The position numbers were made by a program, and so were the translations under genes. A model generated the notes under the pieces. It made no database searches. It saw nothing but the letters and a program-made list of their open reading frames with translations, and was not told the DNA's origin. Below are positions 1 through 7,694 of a DNA stretch of 64,000 nt, piece by piece. This DNA comes from Roseofilum capinflatum BLCC-M114 (GTDB taxonomy: Bacteria > Cyanobacteriota > Cyanobacteriia > Cyanobacteriales > Desertifilaceae), in assembly GCF_030068505.1 (NCBI RefSeq), contig NZ_JAQOSO010000101.1, positions 62,001 through 126,000 of the forward strand, in the 5' to 3' direction. Each line of letters starts with the position of its first letter. The stretch's first letter is position 1.

Positions 1-28
1 AGAGAAACCATAAGTCAATCTGAGTCAA

Positions 29-1270
29 TTATTCTTTATGCCTAATCCATTGTGCTTTGCGCTTTAAAGCTTTAAAGTAAGCCATTTCCAATTCTTGTGC
101 CTGACTTAAATTAGCCTGTTGCATTCTCAGTTTACGCACTTGTTCCGCTAAATTTTGCTGCCGAGAATCAACGACTTTAATCATTTCATCAAACCCTCTG
201 GCTAATTGACCAATTTCGTCTCTTCTTTGACTGATTTTTTTTAATGTTTCAGAGCTTTCGGTCAAGTTTCCATCAATTACTTGATTAACATTTTTGGCAA
301 TTTTCAATATAGGTTTGGTTACTTTACGGGACAAAAAATAAACAATTAGTAACAAAATAACTGAAACAAAACACCCCCAAAGTAGTAAGTTTTTGGCAAT
401 TATTCCGGAAACAGTAAAAGCTTCTTCTTGAGTGATTTCTACCAAAATTGCTAAGTTCTTATCTTCTAGCCATCGGTAACTTCCAAGGACTTCTACTTGT
501 TGATGATTTTGATAAAAATCAATTCCATCTTGACCGGACATTACCGCATCAATTCCTGGACTGCGTACCCATTCATTCGCTAGATCTGTATTTTGGGTGT
601 CTACAAAGCGATTTTCTTGCCCCTGTTTACGGATTAAGTAGGCTTCATCGGTTTCTCCTAGTCCAGTGGCTTCTTGCATAATTTCATGGATTTTTTCTAG
701 GGATAAATCAACCGATAAAACACCTATTCTTTCCCCTTGCTCATTGCGTAAAGGAGTGGCAAAGGTCATGGCTGTTTCCCGTGTAACAGGCGACGTATAT
801 AGAGTAGGGCGAACGGTGTCTAAGTTTTCTTTGGTAAAATAAGTGACGGTATTTCCCAAGGGTTGATAGTTGCCTTCTTCTTCTCCTTGAGTGGAGATCG
901 AGACAATGCCGCTATTGGTGGAGATGGATAAGGATTGAATGGTATTTTCGGTTTCTAAAATGGTGTTAAAGTAATTCTGAAGCAGTTGATAGGATTGTTG
1001 ATTGTTATTGTTGAGATAGTTTTGATAGGAGTTAACTAGAGTTGGGGTTTGGGCAATGAGCAAGATCGTTTTATGCTGTTGGGAAAACCAGTTATCAATC
1101 TGATTTTCTTTGATGGAGATGACGACTTCCATTTGACTGGTAATGGATTTTTTGAGCAGCTCAACGGATTGATAATAAATGACGATCGCCAATCCCACCA
1201 CCGTGACTAGGGACAAGAGAGAAAAATATCCGACATGCTGGATCAGTAAACTATTATGCCAACGTTTCAT
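29..1270 (-). CDS. Cache-HAMP membrane receptor without output domain
   Basis: This 413-residue protein looks like the sensory half of a two-component receptor. A hydrophobic segment lies at about residues 13-32, followed by a roughly 260-residue extracytoplasmic region with double-Cache character, including the phrase AMTFATPLRNEQGERIGVLS. A second membrane segment at about 293-313 leads into a HAMP domain (KPILKIAKNVNQVIDG) and a short coiled coil ending in a basic tail. No kinase, methyl-accepting or cyclase domain follows. Such truncated receptors usually signal through a separate partner such as a SpoIIE-type phosphatase or kinase, which could lie beyond the left edge of the window. The ligand cannot be told from sequence. 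The Cache/HAMP assignment is fairly secure; the missing output domain is seen directly. Confidence 0.8.
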   Translation of the reverse strand: MKRWHNSLLIQHVGYFSLLSLVTVVGLAIVIYYQSVELLKKSITSQMEVVISIKENQIDNWFSQQHKTILLIAQTPTLVNSYQNYLNNNNQQSYQLLQNYFNTILETENTIQSLSISTNSGIVSISTQGEEEGNYQPLGNTVTYFTKENLDTVRPTLYTSPVTRETAMTFATPLRNEQGERIGVLSVDLSLEKIHEIMQEATGLGETDEAYLIRKQGQENRFVDTQNTDLANEWVRSPGIDAVMSGQDGIDFYQNHQQVEVLGSYRWLEDKNLAILVEITQEEAFTVSGIIAKNLLLWGCFVSVILLLIVYFLSRKVTKPILKIAKNVNQVIDGNLTESSETLKKISQRRDEIGQLARGFDEMIKVVDSRQQNLAEQVRKLRMQQANLSQAQELEMAYFKALKRKAQWIRHKE

Positions 1271-1313
1271 TCTGGTTTCCTCATGATGTCTGTTCCTGCT
1301 GTGCCCTCTGACC

Positions 1314-2732
1314 CTACTGTTGCAATTGGTTTAAATGCCGTCTGCGCCAGGCAAAATGTAAGAGATTAATACCGAGTTCTTGGGCGTTGCGGATTTTTTC
1401 TCTGGGTAATTCTAGACCACTATCGAGTCCCCAAGCTAGGGATAAATCCCCGATCGCCAAAACCACTCCTCCCCAATTAAACAACCGCACTGGATTTTGC
1501 TTAATTTTCGGTAAGGCGCTAAATAAAAACGGTTGAGTTTTCAGGGGATGCCAGGGGGATAACTGCCCCAAGCGATCGCCAGCCATACCTAAGTTTATGG
1601 CGAATTGTTCGATGGAGGCACAAATTTCTTCAATTTGTCGCTTGAGTTCTTGCTCACAGGCGGCTAATTCTTCGTTTAACTGGGTTTTTACGTCTTGTAA
1701 CTCGGCGGTATCGCCAATATCGGCGATCGCCTCTAAGAGTTCCTGCTGTACAAAACTCAACTCGTCTACTTGGGTTTCGTTTTCCAATAGCTCAATGAAG
1801 ATAACCCCCCCTAATTCTAAATAGGCTCGTAAACTAGCGTTTTGAGCCTCATTAGTATTCAACGCTTGCTCGTAGCTTAAATAGATTAAATCATAGGGTT
1901 GCCAAGCCAACCCCTGACGAGCAGCCGCCGCTTCCCAGGACTCCTCTACCCCTTCCGAGTTCTCTGTATTCCAGGTCAGTGCAGCAACCTCTTCAATGCC
2001 TCGCATTCCCGGATCGAGGGCTAAGAAGGCTTGTAGTAAACAGGATAAATTAGAAGCGGTCAGGCGATCGCCCCCATTTCCCCCCTGCATATAAGCCACC
2101 TTTACCACTCCTTGGGGCCGCACCCCCACAGGAGAGCGATAGCGCAGATCCAACTGATTAACCTGGGGTGCAAACACATCCCCTTCGACTCCGCTCAGAG
2201 AACCCCCAGACGGCGATAACTGCACCGTTCCCGGAGAGAGCTGCAACCGGCATAATTCCACCTCTAAACCCGATGGAGGGCTACTTTTCTCATCGATGCG
2301 GAACGTTTCCGCTACCCATTCCACCTCAGACCTGCGTTGTAGGGTTTCCGGATCGACATAACTGAGAACCAAATACACGGTAACCGGAGTTTCCTTGGGA
2401 GTCAGAGCAATGCGAAAGGCGATCGCCTCATCTACAATAATCGGATTCCCCATGCGATCGATCGCCATTCCCGGCTGCACCTCCACCCAGCGCCCGTCGC
2501 GATACTGGGCCGCGATCGTATCAGGAGCAGAAATCACCCGCACCCCCAAACCATAGACAATTCCCGGTTGATGGAGCGCTTGATAATATAAATTTTGGCG
2601 CTGTCGATGGTAATCATGGGCCCGTTGCCAACGATAAGCATTTAACAGCAAACCATCCTGAACAACCAACCGTTCTAGAGGAACAGGGTGGGGAAACTCC
2701 CTTCCATTGCCACTATCAGCAGATAACGTCAC
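1314..2732 (-). CDS. Uncharacterised protein with DUF4159-like region, tail-gene neighbour
   Basis: This 472-residue protein has no signal peptide. Its N-terminal half contains RLVVQDGLLLNAYRWQRAHD and GLGVRVISAPD, a wording I associate with proteins encoded beside phage-tail-like (contractile injection) genes. The middle (about residues 205-320) has DUF4159-like character, ending in a hydrophobic AYLELGGVIFIELL stretch. A glutamate-rich coiled coil follows at about 325-375. The C-terminus again resembles the DUF4159 pattern. It lies on the same strand as the tail protein about 0.8 kb upstream, with a Uma2 gene between them. A role in assembling or anchoring a tail-like structure is inference from context and family memory. 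No catalytic motif is apparent. Confidence 0.55.
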   Translation of the reverse strand: MTLSADSGNGREFPHPVPLERLVVQDGLLLNAYRWQRAHDYHRQRQNLYYQALHQPGIVYGLGVRVISAPDTIAAQYRDGRWVEVQPGMAIDRMGNPIIVDEAIAFRIALTPKETPVTVYLVLSYVDPETLQRRSEVEWVAETFRIDEKSSPPSGLEVELCRLQLSPGTVQLSPSGGSLSGVEGDVFAPQVNQLDLRYRSPVGVRPQGVVKVAYMQGGNGGDRLTASNLSCLLQAFLALDPGMRGIEEVAALTWNTENSEGVEESWEAAAARQGLAWQPYDLIYLSYEQALNTNEAQNASLRAYLELGGVIFIELLENETQVDELSFVQQELLEAIADIGDTAELQDVKTQLNEELAACEQELKRQIEEICASIEQFAINLGMAGDRLGQLSPWHPLKTQPFLFSALPKIKQNPVRLFNWGGVVLAIGDLSLAWGLDSGLELPREKIRNAQELGINLLHFAWRRRHLNQLQQ

Positions 2733-2892
2733 AAGCCTTATTTAATCCTCATCTGTAACAGACAGTATGACCATAAAACTGTCATCTTTAGACAAAAATT
2801 AAAATTTAATTAACTTTTGAGTCACAAGAGTTAAAAATAACACAAAGTTTTCCATCTTTACCGGAGTAAAGTAAGCCCAGGTGAGCAGGGTT

Positions 2893-3459
2893 TTATGTCT
2901 TCCTTAACCAGCCAAATAAATCCCCAATCGTTAATTCTAATTCAGCCGCGAAATCCGGTACAGGCAGCCGATCATCTGGTCGATCGTAGACTTCTATCTC
3001 TTGTTTGCGAGTGTAAACCAATAGGGTTTGCTCTTGGGGGTCAATCAACCACCCCATTTGGCTCCCCTGCTTGAGACAATAGAGAATATTTTTCGTAACT
3101 TTAGTCGAACTTTGATCGGGGGATAAAATTTCAATCGTCCAGTCTGGAGCTAGAGCGAATAAATCCGCAATTTGCCCCTCTTCATCCGTAGGAATCCGAT
3201 CCCAAGTGAACACGCAGAGATCGGGAACAATGGAGCGATCGCCAAATGTACATCGCAGCTCCGGAAATGCCTGGGCAATACGCTGGGGTTTAACCCTTCG
3301 ATTAATAGCAAACAGTAATTCGCCCTGAATCACGCTATGTTTTCCTTTCGGCATGGGTTTCTGGATAATTTCACCCTCTATATATTCCCTCGCTGGCTTA
3401 GTTTCTGGTAACTCCAGAAACTCGGCTAAGGTTAATGGTTTCAATGATAGGTGTACCAT
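2893..3459 (-). CDS. Uma2 family (DUF820) putative nuclease
   Basis: This 188-residue protein has the Uma2/DUF820 pattern: LTLAEFLELPETKPAREYIEGE near the N-terminus, then PDLCVF, LAPDWTIEILSPDQS and MGWLIDPQEQTLLVY. The conserved Asp, Glu and Lys positions match the PD-(D/E)XK-like fold proposed for this family. Uma2 proteins are strongly expanded in cyanobacteria and their cellular role is not established. The gene sits between two tail-related genes on the same strand, 53 bp after the tail gene ends, but nothing shows that it works with them. It is one of five members in this window and is only distantly similar to the others. Confidence 0.85.
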   Translation of the reverse strand: MVHLSLKPLTLAEFLELPETKPAREYIEGEIIQKPMPKGKHSVIQGELLFAINRRVKPQRIAQAFPELRCTFGDRSIVPDLCVFTWDRIPTDEEGQIADLFALAPDWTIEILSPDQSSTKVTKNILYCLKQGSQMGWLIDPQEQTLLVYTRKQEIEVYDRPDDRLPVPDFAAELELTIGDLFGWLRKT

Positions 3460-3512
3460 ATTCTGATTCTCTCATCCTGGAGATTCAAACGCTCATTTCT
3501 GTTGGCATAGTT

Positions 3513-4511
3513 CTAACCCATTTGTAACTCATAGGTACAAAACGCCGGTTTTTGCTGTTCAATCACCTGACGCACCAAAGCCTCATCCACCGACCCCGGA
3601 GATTCAGGTCGCAAATGTACCCGAAAATGGAACGGTTGCCCGCCCCCCAACAGGGCATCTTGTCCTAAGATCGAATTGCCCAAAACCAGGCCTTGGCTAA
3701 ACGTTTCCAAAATAGCAATATGTTTATCTTCCTCCCGTTCCACCTCCTCATCTAGAGGTAAACCCGTAGCCAAATGTAAATACAATCGCAACCCTCTGCG
3801 AGTGCCCCGCCAGCGATAAATCTCTAGGGCGCGGCGAATTAATAACCTCTGTTGATCTAAACTCAAATAAGACTGCAATTCCCAACCCACCCAATGAGCT
3901 AGAAACGGAATCATCGATTCAGGAGCCGTCAACGGATCGAGATAGGCATATAAACTGCCCATCGTCTGCACATCCGGATTAAACGTTTCCTCAATAATCT
4001 TCAAAAACCTACCCACAAAATCCACTTCCCGATAGATTTGGGGCAAAAAGTCTAAATACTTAGATTGGGGACGCACATAAAAATTAAGATCCGCCACATC
4101 AATCAATTGGCTCGCTGTTCCCGGAACCGCCCCATACACCTGAAGCCGCCCCCGATAATTAATCCGTAAACTCGAATTTTCTCTTAGGGCTAGAAACGCT
4201 TCAAAAAAATCATCCGGCGCTTGAAATTCCAGCACAATATCTTGGGTCGTTCCCGGAGCAATTTGAGGATGTTCTTGTTCGCAAGAATACCAAGCTTGGG
4301 GAAAATTCCCCCGAACTTCCAGGGTCACATCTAAGGGTTGTTCTCCAGGGTTCCCCAACTTTACCATAAGCTGACTGGGTTCTCCCGGAACTAGCATTAA
4401 AGGAATACCTTCCGGCGCTAAGGGGTCATTTTCCAGTAATTCCGGGTCTGCATCCGGCAGACGCATGGGAATCACATCAAGATAGAAAGGACTAGAACGG
4501 GCAAGGGTCAT
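3513..4511 (-). CDS. Phage tail-like protein (TIGR02242-type), injection-system related
   Basis: This 332-residue protein has two parts. Residues about 1-145 form a beta-rich region with a proline/glycine-rich start (MRLPDADPELLENDPLAPEG). Residues about 150-332 match the tail protein I / TIGR02242 pattern: LDFLPQIYREVDFVGRFL, then ETFNPDVQTMGSLYAYLDPLTAPE, FLAHWVGWEL and IYRWRGTRRGLRLYL. In phage-tail-like contractile injection systems this family belongs to the baseplate and connects it to fibres. No sheath, tube, spike or ATPase gene is visible nearby, so the locus is either one fragment of a split cluster or an orphan. The family assignment is confident; membership in a working injection system is inference. 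Confidence 0.75.
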   Translation of the reverse strand: MTLARSSPFYLDVIPMRLPDADPELLENDPLAPEGIPLMLVPGEPSQLMVKLGNPGEQPLDVTLEVRGNFPQAWYSCEQEHPQIAPGTTQDIVLEFQAPDDFFEAFLALRENSSLRINYRGRLQVYGAVPGTASQLIDVADLNFYVRPQSKYLDFLPQIYREVDFVGRFLKIIEETFNPDVQTMGSLYAYLDPLTAPESMIPFLAHWVGWELQSYLSLDQQRLLIRRALEIYRWRGTRRGLRLYLHLATGLPLDEEVEREEDKHIAILETFSQGLVLGNSILGQDALLGGGQPFHFRVHLRPESPGSVDEALVRQVIEQQKPAFCTYELQMG

Positions 4512-4882
4512 AATGATTATTTGATCAACTTCAGGAACCTTAAAATGATATTGATATATTTAAGATTGGTGAAAGTGCATTCCTATAAAAATCCTGGAAA
4601 ATAGGCATTATAGCGTGAAAAATGGTTTTCCTATTACCCTTCTGCCGTGCGAAGCGCTTCTAAGATTTCGATCGCTTGAGTGTGAGATGAGAAGGCAATT
4701 TCATAGTCATACGAGCAAAATCACTGAAGCCAGCCTATGTTACTGTCGCGCCTTAGACCTGCAACCGCAACTTGCTCCTCTGCCGATTGCCGAATAACCT
4801 CCAGTTTTTTGTCTCCATGTCAACTCATTCCTGTTAGAATTAGACGAAAAGTAAATCTTTTAGTAATCTTGCGTGAGGATCT
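4512..4882. other. Intergenic gap with dispersed repeat, no convincing gene
   Basis: This gap separates the tail gene from divergently transcribed psbX, so both promoters must lie here. It contains a dispersed repeat at about 4594-4616 (CCTGGAAAATAGGCATTATA) that recurs with one mismatch at about 31716-31738 next to ureF. A 60-codon open frame at 4615-4797 has no recognisable homology and no ribosome binding site. Just before psbX the sequence is AT-rich, as expected for a promoter, and TGAGGA at 4874-4879 serves as the psbX ribosome binding site. Confidence 0.4.
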
Positions 4883-5002
4883 ATGACTCCTTCTTTAGCC
4901 AATTTTTTGTGGAGCCTGGTCTGGGGTGGCGCAATTGTGGTCATTCCGGCAACCGTTGCTTTAATCTTTATTAGTCAACGGGACAAAATCCAGCGCTCTT
5001 AA
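4883..5002 (+). CDS. psbX: Photosystem II reaction centre protein PsbX
   Basis: This 39-residue protein begins MTPSLANFLWSLVWGGAIVV and ends with a short charged tail, QRDKIQRS. The single membrane helix, the length and the wording match cyanobacterial PsbX, a small subunit near the QB side of photosystem II that lies in the thylakoid membrane beside cytochrome b559. A purine-rich TGAGGA lies three bases before the ATG. The gene is followed by ycf66, 171 bp downstream on the same strand, an arrangement I recall from other cyanobacteria. Identification rests on near-complete recognition of the sequence. Confidence 0.95.
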   Translation: MTPSLANFLWSLVWGGAIVVIPATVALIFISQRDKIQRS

Positions 5003-5173
5003 GGAATCAGAGCCAATTTTAAGCCGCAGATCCTTGGGTTTGGTTATATCACTGAGTCTCAAGGGTTTGCGGTAAAATTTTTCTAGGGAGTACATCTGAG
5101 ATCCTGATGAGATCTTGATCGATCTATTACCAGCGCACAGCGCTATAGTTCAGTTTCGTGGAGTAGGCAAGTC

Positions 5174-6037
5174 ATGGTCAATATTGGACTCAACCCAGGG
5201 GCAATGTTGGGCGTTGTCCTGTTTGGGGCCGGCGCTGGGTTGTATTTTCTCCGGTCTGTTCGCCCAGAACTGGCACGAGATCATGATATTTTTTTCATGG
5301 CGGTGGCGGTTCTCAGTGGTGGTATCCTGTTTTTTCAAGGATGGCGACTCGATCCGATCTTAACGTTTGGTCAGTTTCTGTTGACGGGATCGGCGATTTT
5401 TTTTGCGGTGGAAAGTATTCGCTTAAGGGGTTTGGCGACCTCGCGGGCGAAGCAAAATACGCCAATTGTGGATGAGGATCGGCCGGTGAGCCGGGCTTAT
5501 ACTTATGATGGGTATGATAATTACGATCCTCGGTTGGATCAGTTGGAGCCGGAGGAGGAACCGCGTCCCCGGCGGATGATTGGTACGAAGGAAGACCGCT
5601 ATGGTCAAGGCGATCGCTATGAAGACCGTTATGAGGAGGATTATCCCCGACGCTCTTCATCGAGTCGCCGACGGAGCAGTTCACGCCCTTCAGCCACCTC
5701 TTCTAGTTCTGGACGTAGATCGTCGCGCCGTCCTGCATCAACGACCAGTAGAGGTTCTGAGGATTGGGAAACGTCGAGTTATCGGTCAATGGGATATGAA
5801 GATCCCTATGGGCCAATGGATGATGACGATCGCTCCTATGGTCGGTCTCCAGAGTCGCGAGAGTCTCGCCCCCCGTCTGAACCCCCCCGTCGCCCTCGAC
5901 CTCCAGAGAGCGATAATGCTGGGTATGGCGATCGCCGGGAACCCGAACCGCCCAGGGAAGATTATGTGGATTTTGAGCCACTTGATGACTTAAGCAGCGA
6001 TCGCCCCAACGATCAACCGGGGAATTTTGATTATTAG
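5174..6037 (+). CDS. ycf66: Ycf66 family membrane protein
   Basis: The first 90 residues match the Ycf66 family: VNIGLNPGAMLGVVLFGAGA, then LYFLRSVRPELARDHDIFF, and hydrophobic segments that make about three membrane helices. The remaining 200 residues are low-complexity, rich in Arg, Ser, Asp, Glu, Pro and Tyr (runs such as SSSSGRRSSRRP), and probably disordered. Ycf66 occurs in cyanobacteria and some plastids; its function is unknown. The tail is far longer than the conserved core. Position directly after psbX suggests co-transcription, but the 171-bp spacing leaves room for a separate promoter. Confidence 0.9.
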   Translation: MVNIGLNPGAMLGVVLFGAGAGLYFLRSVRPELARDHDIFFMAVAVLSGGILFFQGWRLDPILTFGQFLLTGSAIFFAVESIRLRGLATSRAKQNTPIVDEDRPVSRAYTYDGYDNYDPRLDQLEPEEEPRPRRMIGTKEDRYGQGDRYEDRYEEDYPRRSSSSRRRSSSRPSATSSSSGRRSSRRPASTTSRGSEDWETSSYRSMGYEDPYGPMDDDDRSYGRSPESRESRPPSEPPRRPRPPESDNAGYGDRREPEPPREDYVDFEPLDDLSSDRPNDQPGNFDY

Positions 6038-6051
6038 GGAGTGAATCAACT

Positions 6052-6585
6052 ATGGCCGGTGGCTCTCGGTTAAGCCAGGTCATCCTGCTCAGTTTAGGAG
6101 TCTGGGTTGTTCTTCTGGGGGGATGCAACCAGGTAGAGGTTCCCCTCGGCCCCCAGGCAATTAATAGTCGCTATCGGGATGAACAACCGGCCGTCAGTGG
6201 TAGCGGTCAGTATGTGGCGTTTGTCTCTAACCGCGATCGCCGTCAACAAATCTATCTCTATCATCTGAGCCAACGTCAATTTGTCCAACTTCCTCGGCTC
6301 AATCAACCCAACGCCATCATCGAATCTCCCAGTATTAGCTACAATGCCCGCTACATTGTCTACCTGAGTAGTATTCGCGGCAAACCAGAAATTATTCTTT
6401 ACGATCGCGTCACTAAACGACAAGAAGCGCTAACCTTAGCTTATCCGGGTTGGGTACGCAATCCTAGCATTAGCCCAGATGGCCGGTATGTGGTGTTTGA
6501 AACGGATCGTCGGGGGCAATGGGATGTGGAAGTGATCGATCGCGGCCCCAATATTGAACTCGATATTCCCGATGGGCCGGTATAG
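6052..6585 (+). CDS. TolB-like beta-propeller lipoprotein
   Basis: This 177-residue protein starts with a hydrophobic signal segment ending in a lipobox (VVLLGGC, Cys at about residue 25), so it should be a lipid-anchored exported protein. The body holds three TolB/WD40-like blades, each with a pattern like SPDGRYVVFETDRRGQWDV: a Ser/Gly turn, YVAF or YIVYLSS, and then an aspartate-bearing YLYHL or ILYDR strand. Three blades are too few for a closed propeller, so it may dimerise or be a fragment. It starts 14 bp after ycf66 with a good ribosome binding site (AGGGAG), and a paralogue follows at 6819, indicating duplication. Confidence 0.8.
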   Translation: MAGGSRLSQVILLSLGVWVVLLGGCNQVEVPLGPQAINSRYRDEQPAVSGSGQYVAFVSNRDRRQQIYLYHLSQRQFVQLPRLNQPNAIIESPSISYNARYIVYLSSIRGKPEIILYDRVTKRQEALTLAYPGWVRNPSISPDGRYVVFETDRRGQWDVEVIDRGPNIELDIPDGPV

Positions 6586-6645
6586 TGTCCCATGAGTTGT
6601 CCAGAATTTTCCCTCATCCCCCTACCCCCTTCTCCCCCAGGCGCT

Positions 6646-6742
6646 GCCCTGCTTGCCCTGCTTGCCCTGCTTGCCCTGCTTGCCCTGCTTGCCCTGAGCG
6701 AAGTCGAAGGGAGCGAAGTCGAAGGGAGCGAAGTCGAAGGGA
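6646..6742. repeat. Two adjoining short tandem repeats
   Basis: The 9-bp unit GCCCTGCTT occurs five times in perfect tandem at 6646-6690. It is followed by three perfect copies of the 15-bp unit GCGAAGTCGAAGGGA at 6698-6742. Nearby, at about 6758-6790, GGGAGAGGG and its complement make an additional palindrome. The tract sits between two paralogous lipoprotein genes and can be read through in all frames as low-complexity peptide, which explains several spurious open frames here. Confidence 0.9.
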
Positions 6743-6818
6743 GAAGGGGGAAAAGTCCCTCTCCCAGGGGAGAGGGATATAGGGAGAGGGCAACATCGTA
6801 GGTAATAGGTAATGAGTA

Positions 6819-7337
6819 ATGGGTAAGAAGAAAGGGCCAACTGTTTTTTGGTTCTCTATGCTGGTGGTTCTCGGTAACTTGATGGGGTGTAGTTATCCTC
6901 AAGTGCTGGCGGAACCCTACGATCCTAATGGTAAAAGTCTCAATAGTGCCTATAGTGAATCTGACCCCCATGTAGCCGGTCGCTATCTGGTGTTTGCTTC
7001 CGATCGCGGCTTCAGTCAAGATATTTATCTGTATGATTTAGTCGATCGCCGCCTCATCGATCTACCGGGTCTTAATTCTTTGGATATGATTGCTTCTCAT
7101 CCAGATGTTTCTGTAGATGGTCGCTACATCGTGTTTGCTGGTAATCGTCAGGGGGAAACCGATATCTATCTCTACGATCGCTCTCTGCGACAATTACGGA
7201 ATTTAACAGGTGATTTGAATACACAAGTCCAAAATCCCATGTTAAATGCCGATGGGTCTCGAATCGTCTTTGAAGCCAATGCCAAGGGGCAATGGGATAT
7301 TTTCGTCTACAACCGTCGGGGAGAGAGGATCGAGTAA
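6819..7337 (+). CDS. TolB-like beta-propeller lipoprotein, second copy
   Basis: This 172-residue paralogue of the gene at 6052 has a basic start (MGKKKG), a hydrophobic signal core and a lipobox NLMGC with Cys at about residue 24. Three blades follow, including RYLVFASDRGFSQDIYLYDL and RYIVFAGNRQGETDIYLYDR. The two proteins share the closing phrase G-QWD-(V/I). The start was chosen because the lysines directly precede the hydrophobic core as in a normal signal peptide. Role is unknown; the propeller suggests binding to other proteins or to cell-wall material in the periplasm. The gene is bracketed by repeat tracts on both sides. Confidence 0.8.
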   Translation: MGKKKGPTVFWFSMLVVLGNLMGCSYPQVLAEPYDPNGKSLNSAYSESDPHVAGRYLVFASDRGFSQDIYLYDLVDRRLIDLPGLNSLDMIASHPDVSVDGRYIVFAGNRQGETDIYLYDRSLRQLRNLTGDLNTQVQNPMLNADGSRIVFEANAKGQWDIFVYNRRGERIE

Positions 7338-7425
7338 TGGGGAATAGGGAATGGGGAATGGGGAATAGGGAATAGGGAATGGGGAATAGGGAATGGGGAA
7401 TAGGGAATGGGGAATGGGGAATGGG
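7337..7425. repeat. STRR-type tandem repeat (GGGAATA/GGGAATG)
   Basis: About a dozen copies of a 7-bp unit, GGGAATA or GGGAATG, run between the lipoprotein stop and the convergent hli gene. This is the short tandemly repeated repetitive element typical of filamentous cyanobacteria. The tract lies between two converging genes, so it is in a 3' untranslated position for both. Confidence 0.9.
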
Positions 7426-7453
7426 CGATCCTTCCTATCTCCCCATTCTCACC

Positions 7454-7675
7454 TTACTGCCAGCCAATCCACTCAAAGAAGGTTTGTTGACTGACGAATT
7501 CTAGAATTAGGAGGAGAATAATACCGATCATGGCAAAGCGACCATTGAGTTGTTCGGCATAGGTTGTCCAGCCAAAGGAGGGTTCGGAAGGGTTAGGCTC
7601 TGGTTTAGGCGATTCTGGGGGTGATTCTGGTGTAGTAGATTCGGGGGTAGATTCTGGCATGTCTTCAGAACTCAT
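7454..7675 (-). CDS. hli: High-light-inducible protein (small CAB-like protein)
   Basis: This 73-residue protein has a Pro/Glu/Ser-rich N-terminus (about residues 1-35) and a single membrane helix carrying the chlorophyll-binding signature AEQLNGRFAMIGI. The Glu, Asn, Arg and Met positions match the ExxNxRxAM motif of the chlorophyll a/b-binding family. Such proteins sit in thylakoids and protect photosystem II assembly intermediates under stress. The acidic, proline-rich N-terminal extension is longer than in most HLIPs. The gene begins 19 bp after the sdhB-like stop, with TGGAG as ribosome binding site, so it may be co-transcribed with it. Confidence 0.9.
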   Translation of the reverse strand: MSSEDMPESTPESTTPESPPESPKPEPNPSEPSFGWTTYAEQLNGRFAMIGIILLLILEFVSQQTFFEWIGWQ

Positions 7676-7694
7676 AAAACGTCTCCAAAAGGGG

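Noticed and set aside
4615-4797. 60-codon plus-strand open frame between the tail gene and psbX
   Set aside because: It has no ribosome binding site or recognisable family, and it starts inside a dispersed repeat. Weak resemblance to a TPR end (CRALDLQPQLAPLPIAE) is not enough.
6441-7019. 192-codon minus-strand open frame across the lipoprotein gap
   Set aside because: Its middle is a translation of the 9-bp and 15-bp repeats, and it overlaps two supported genes.
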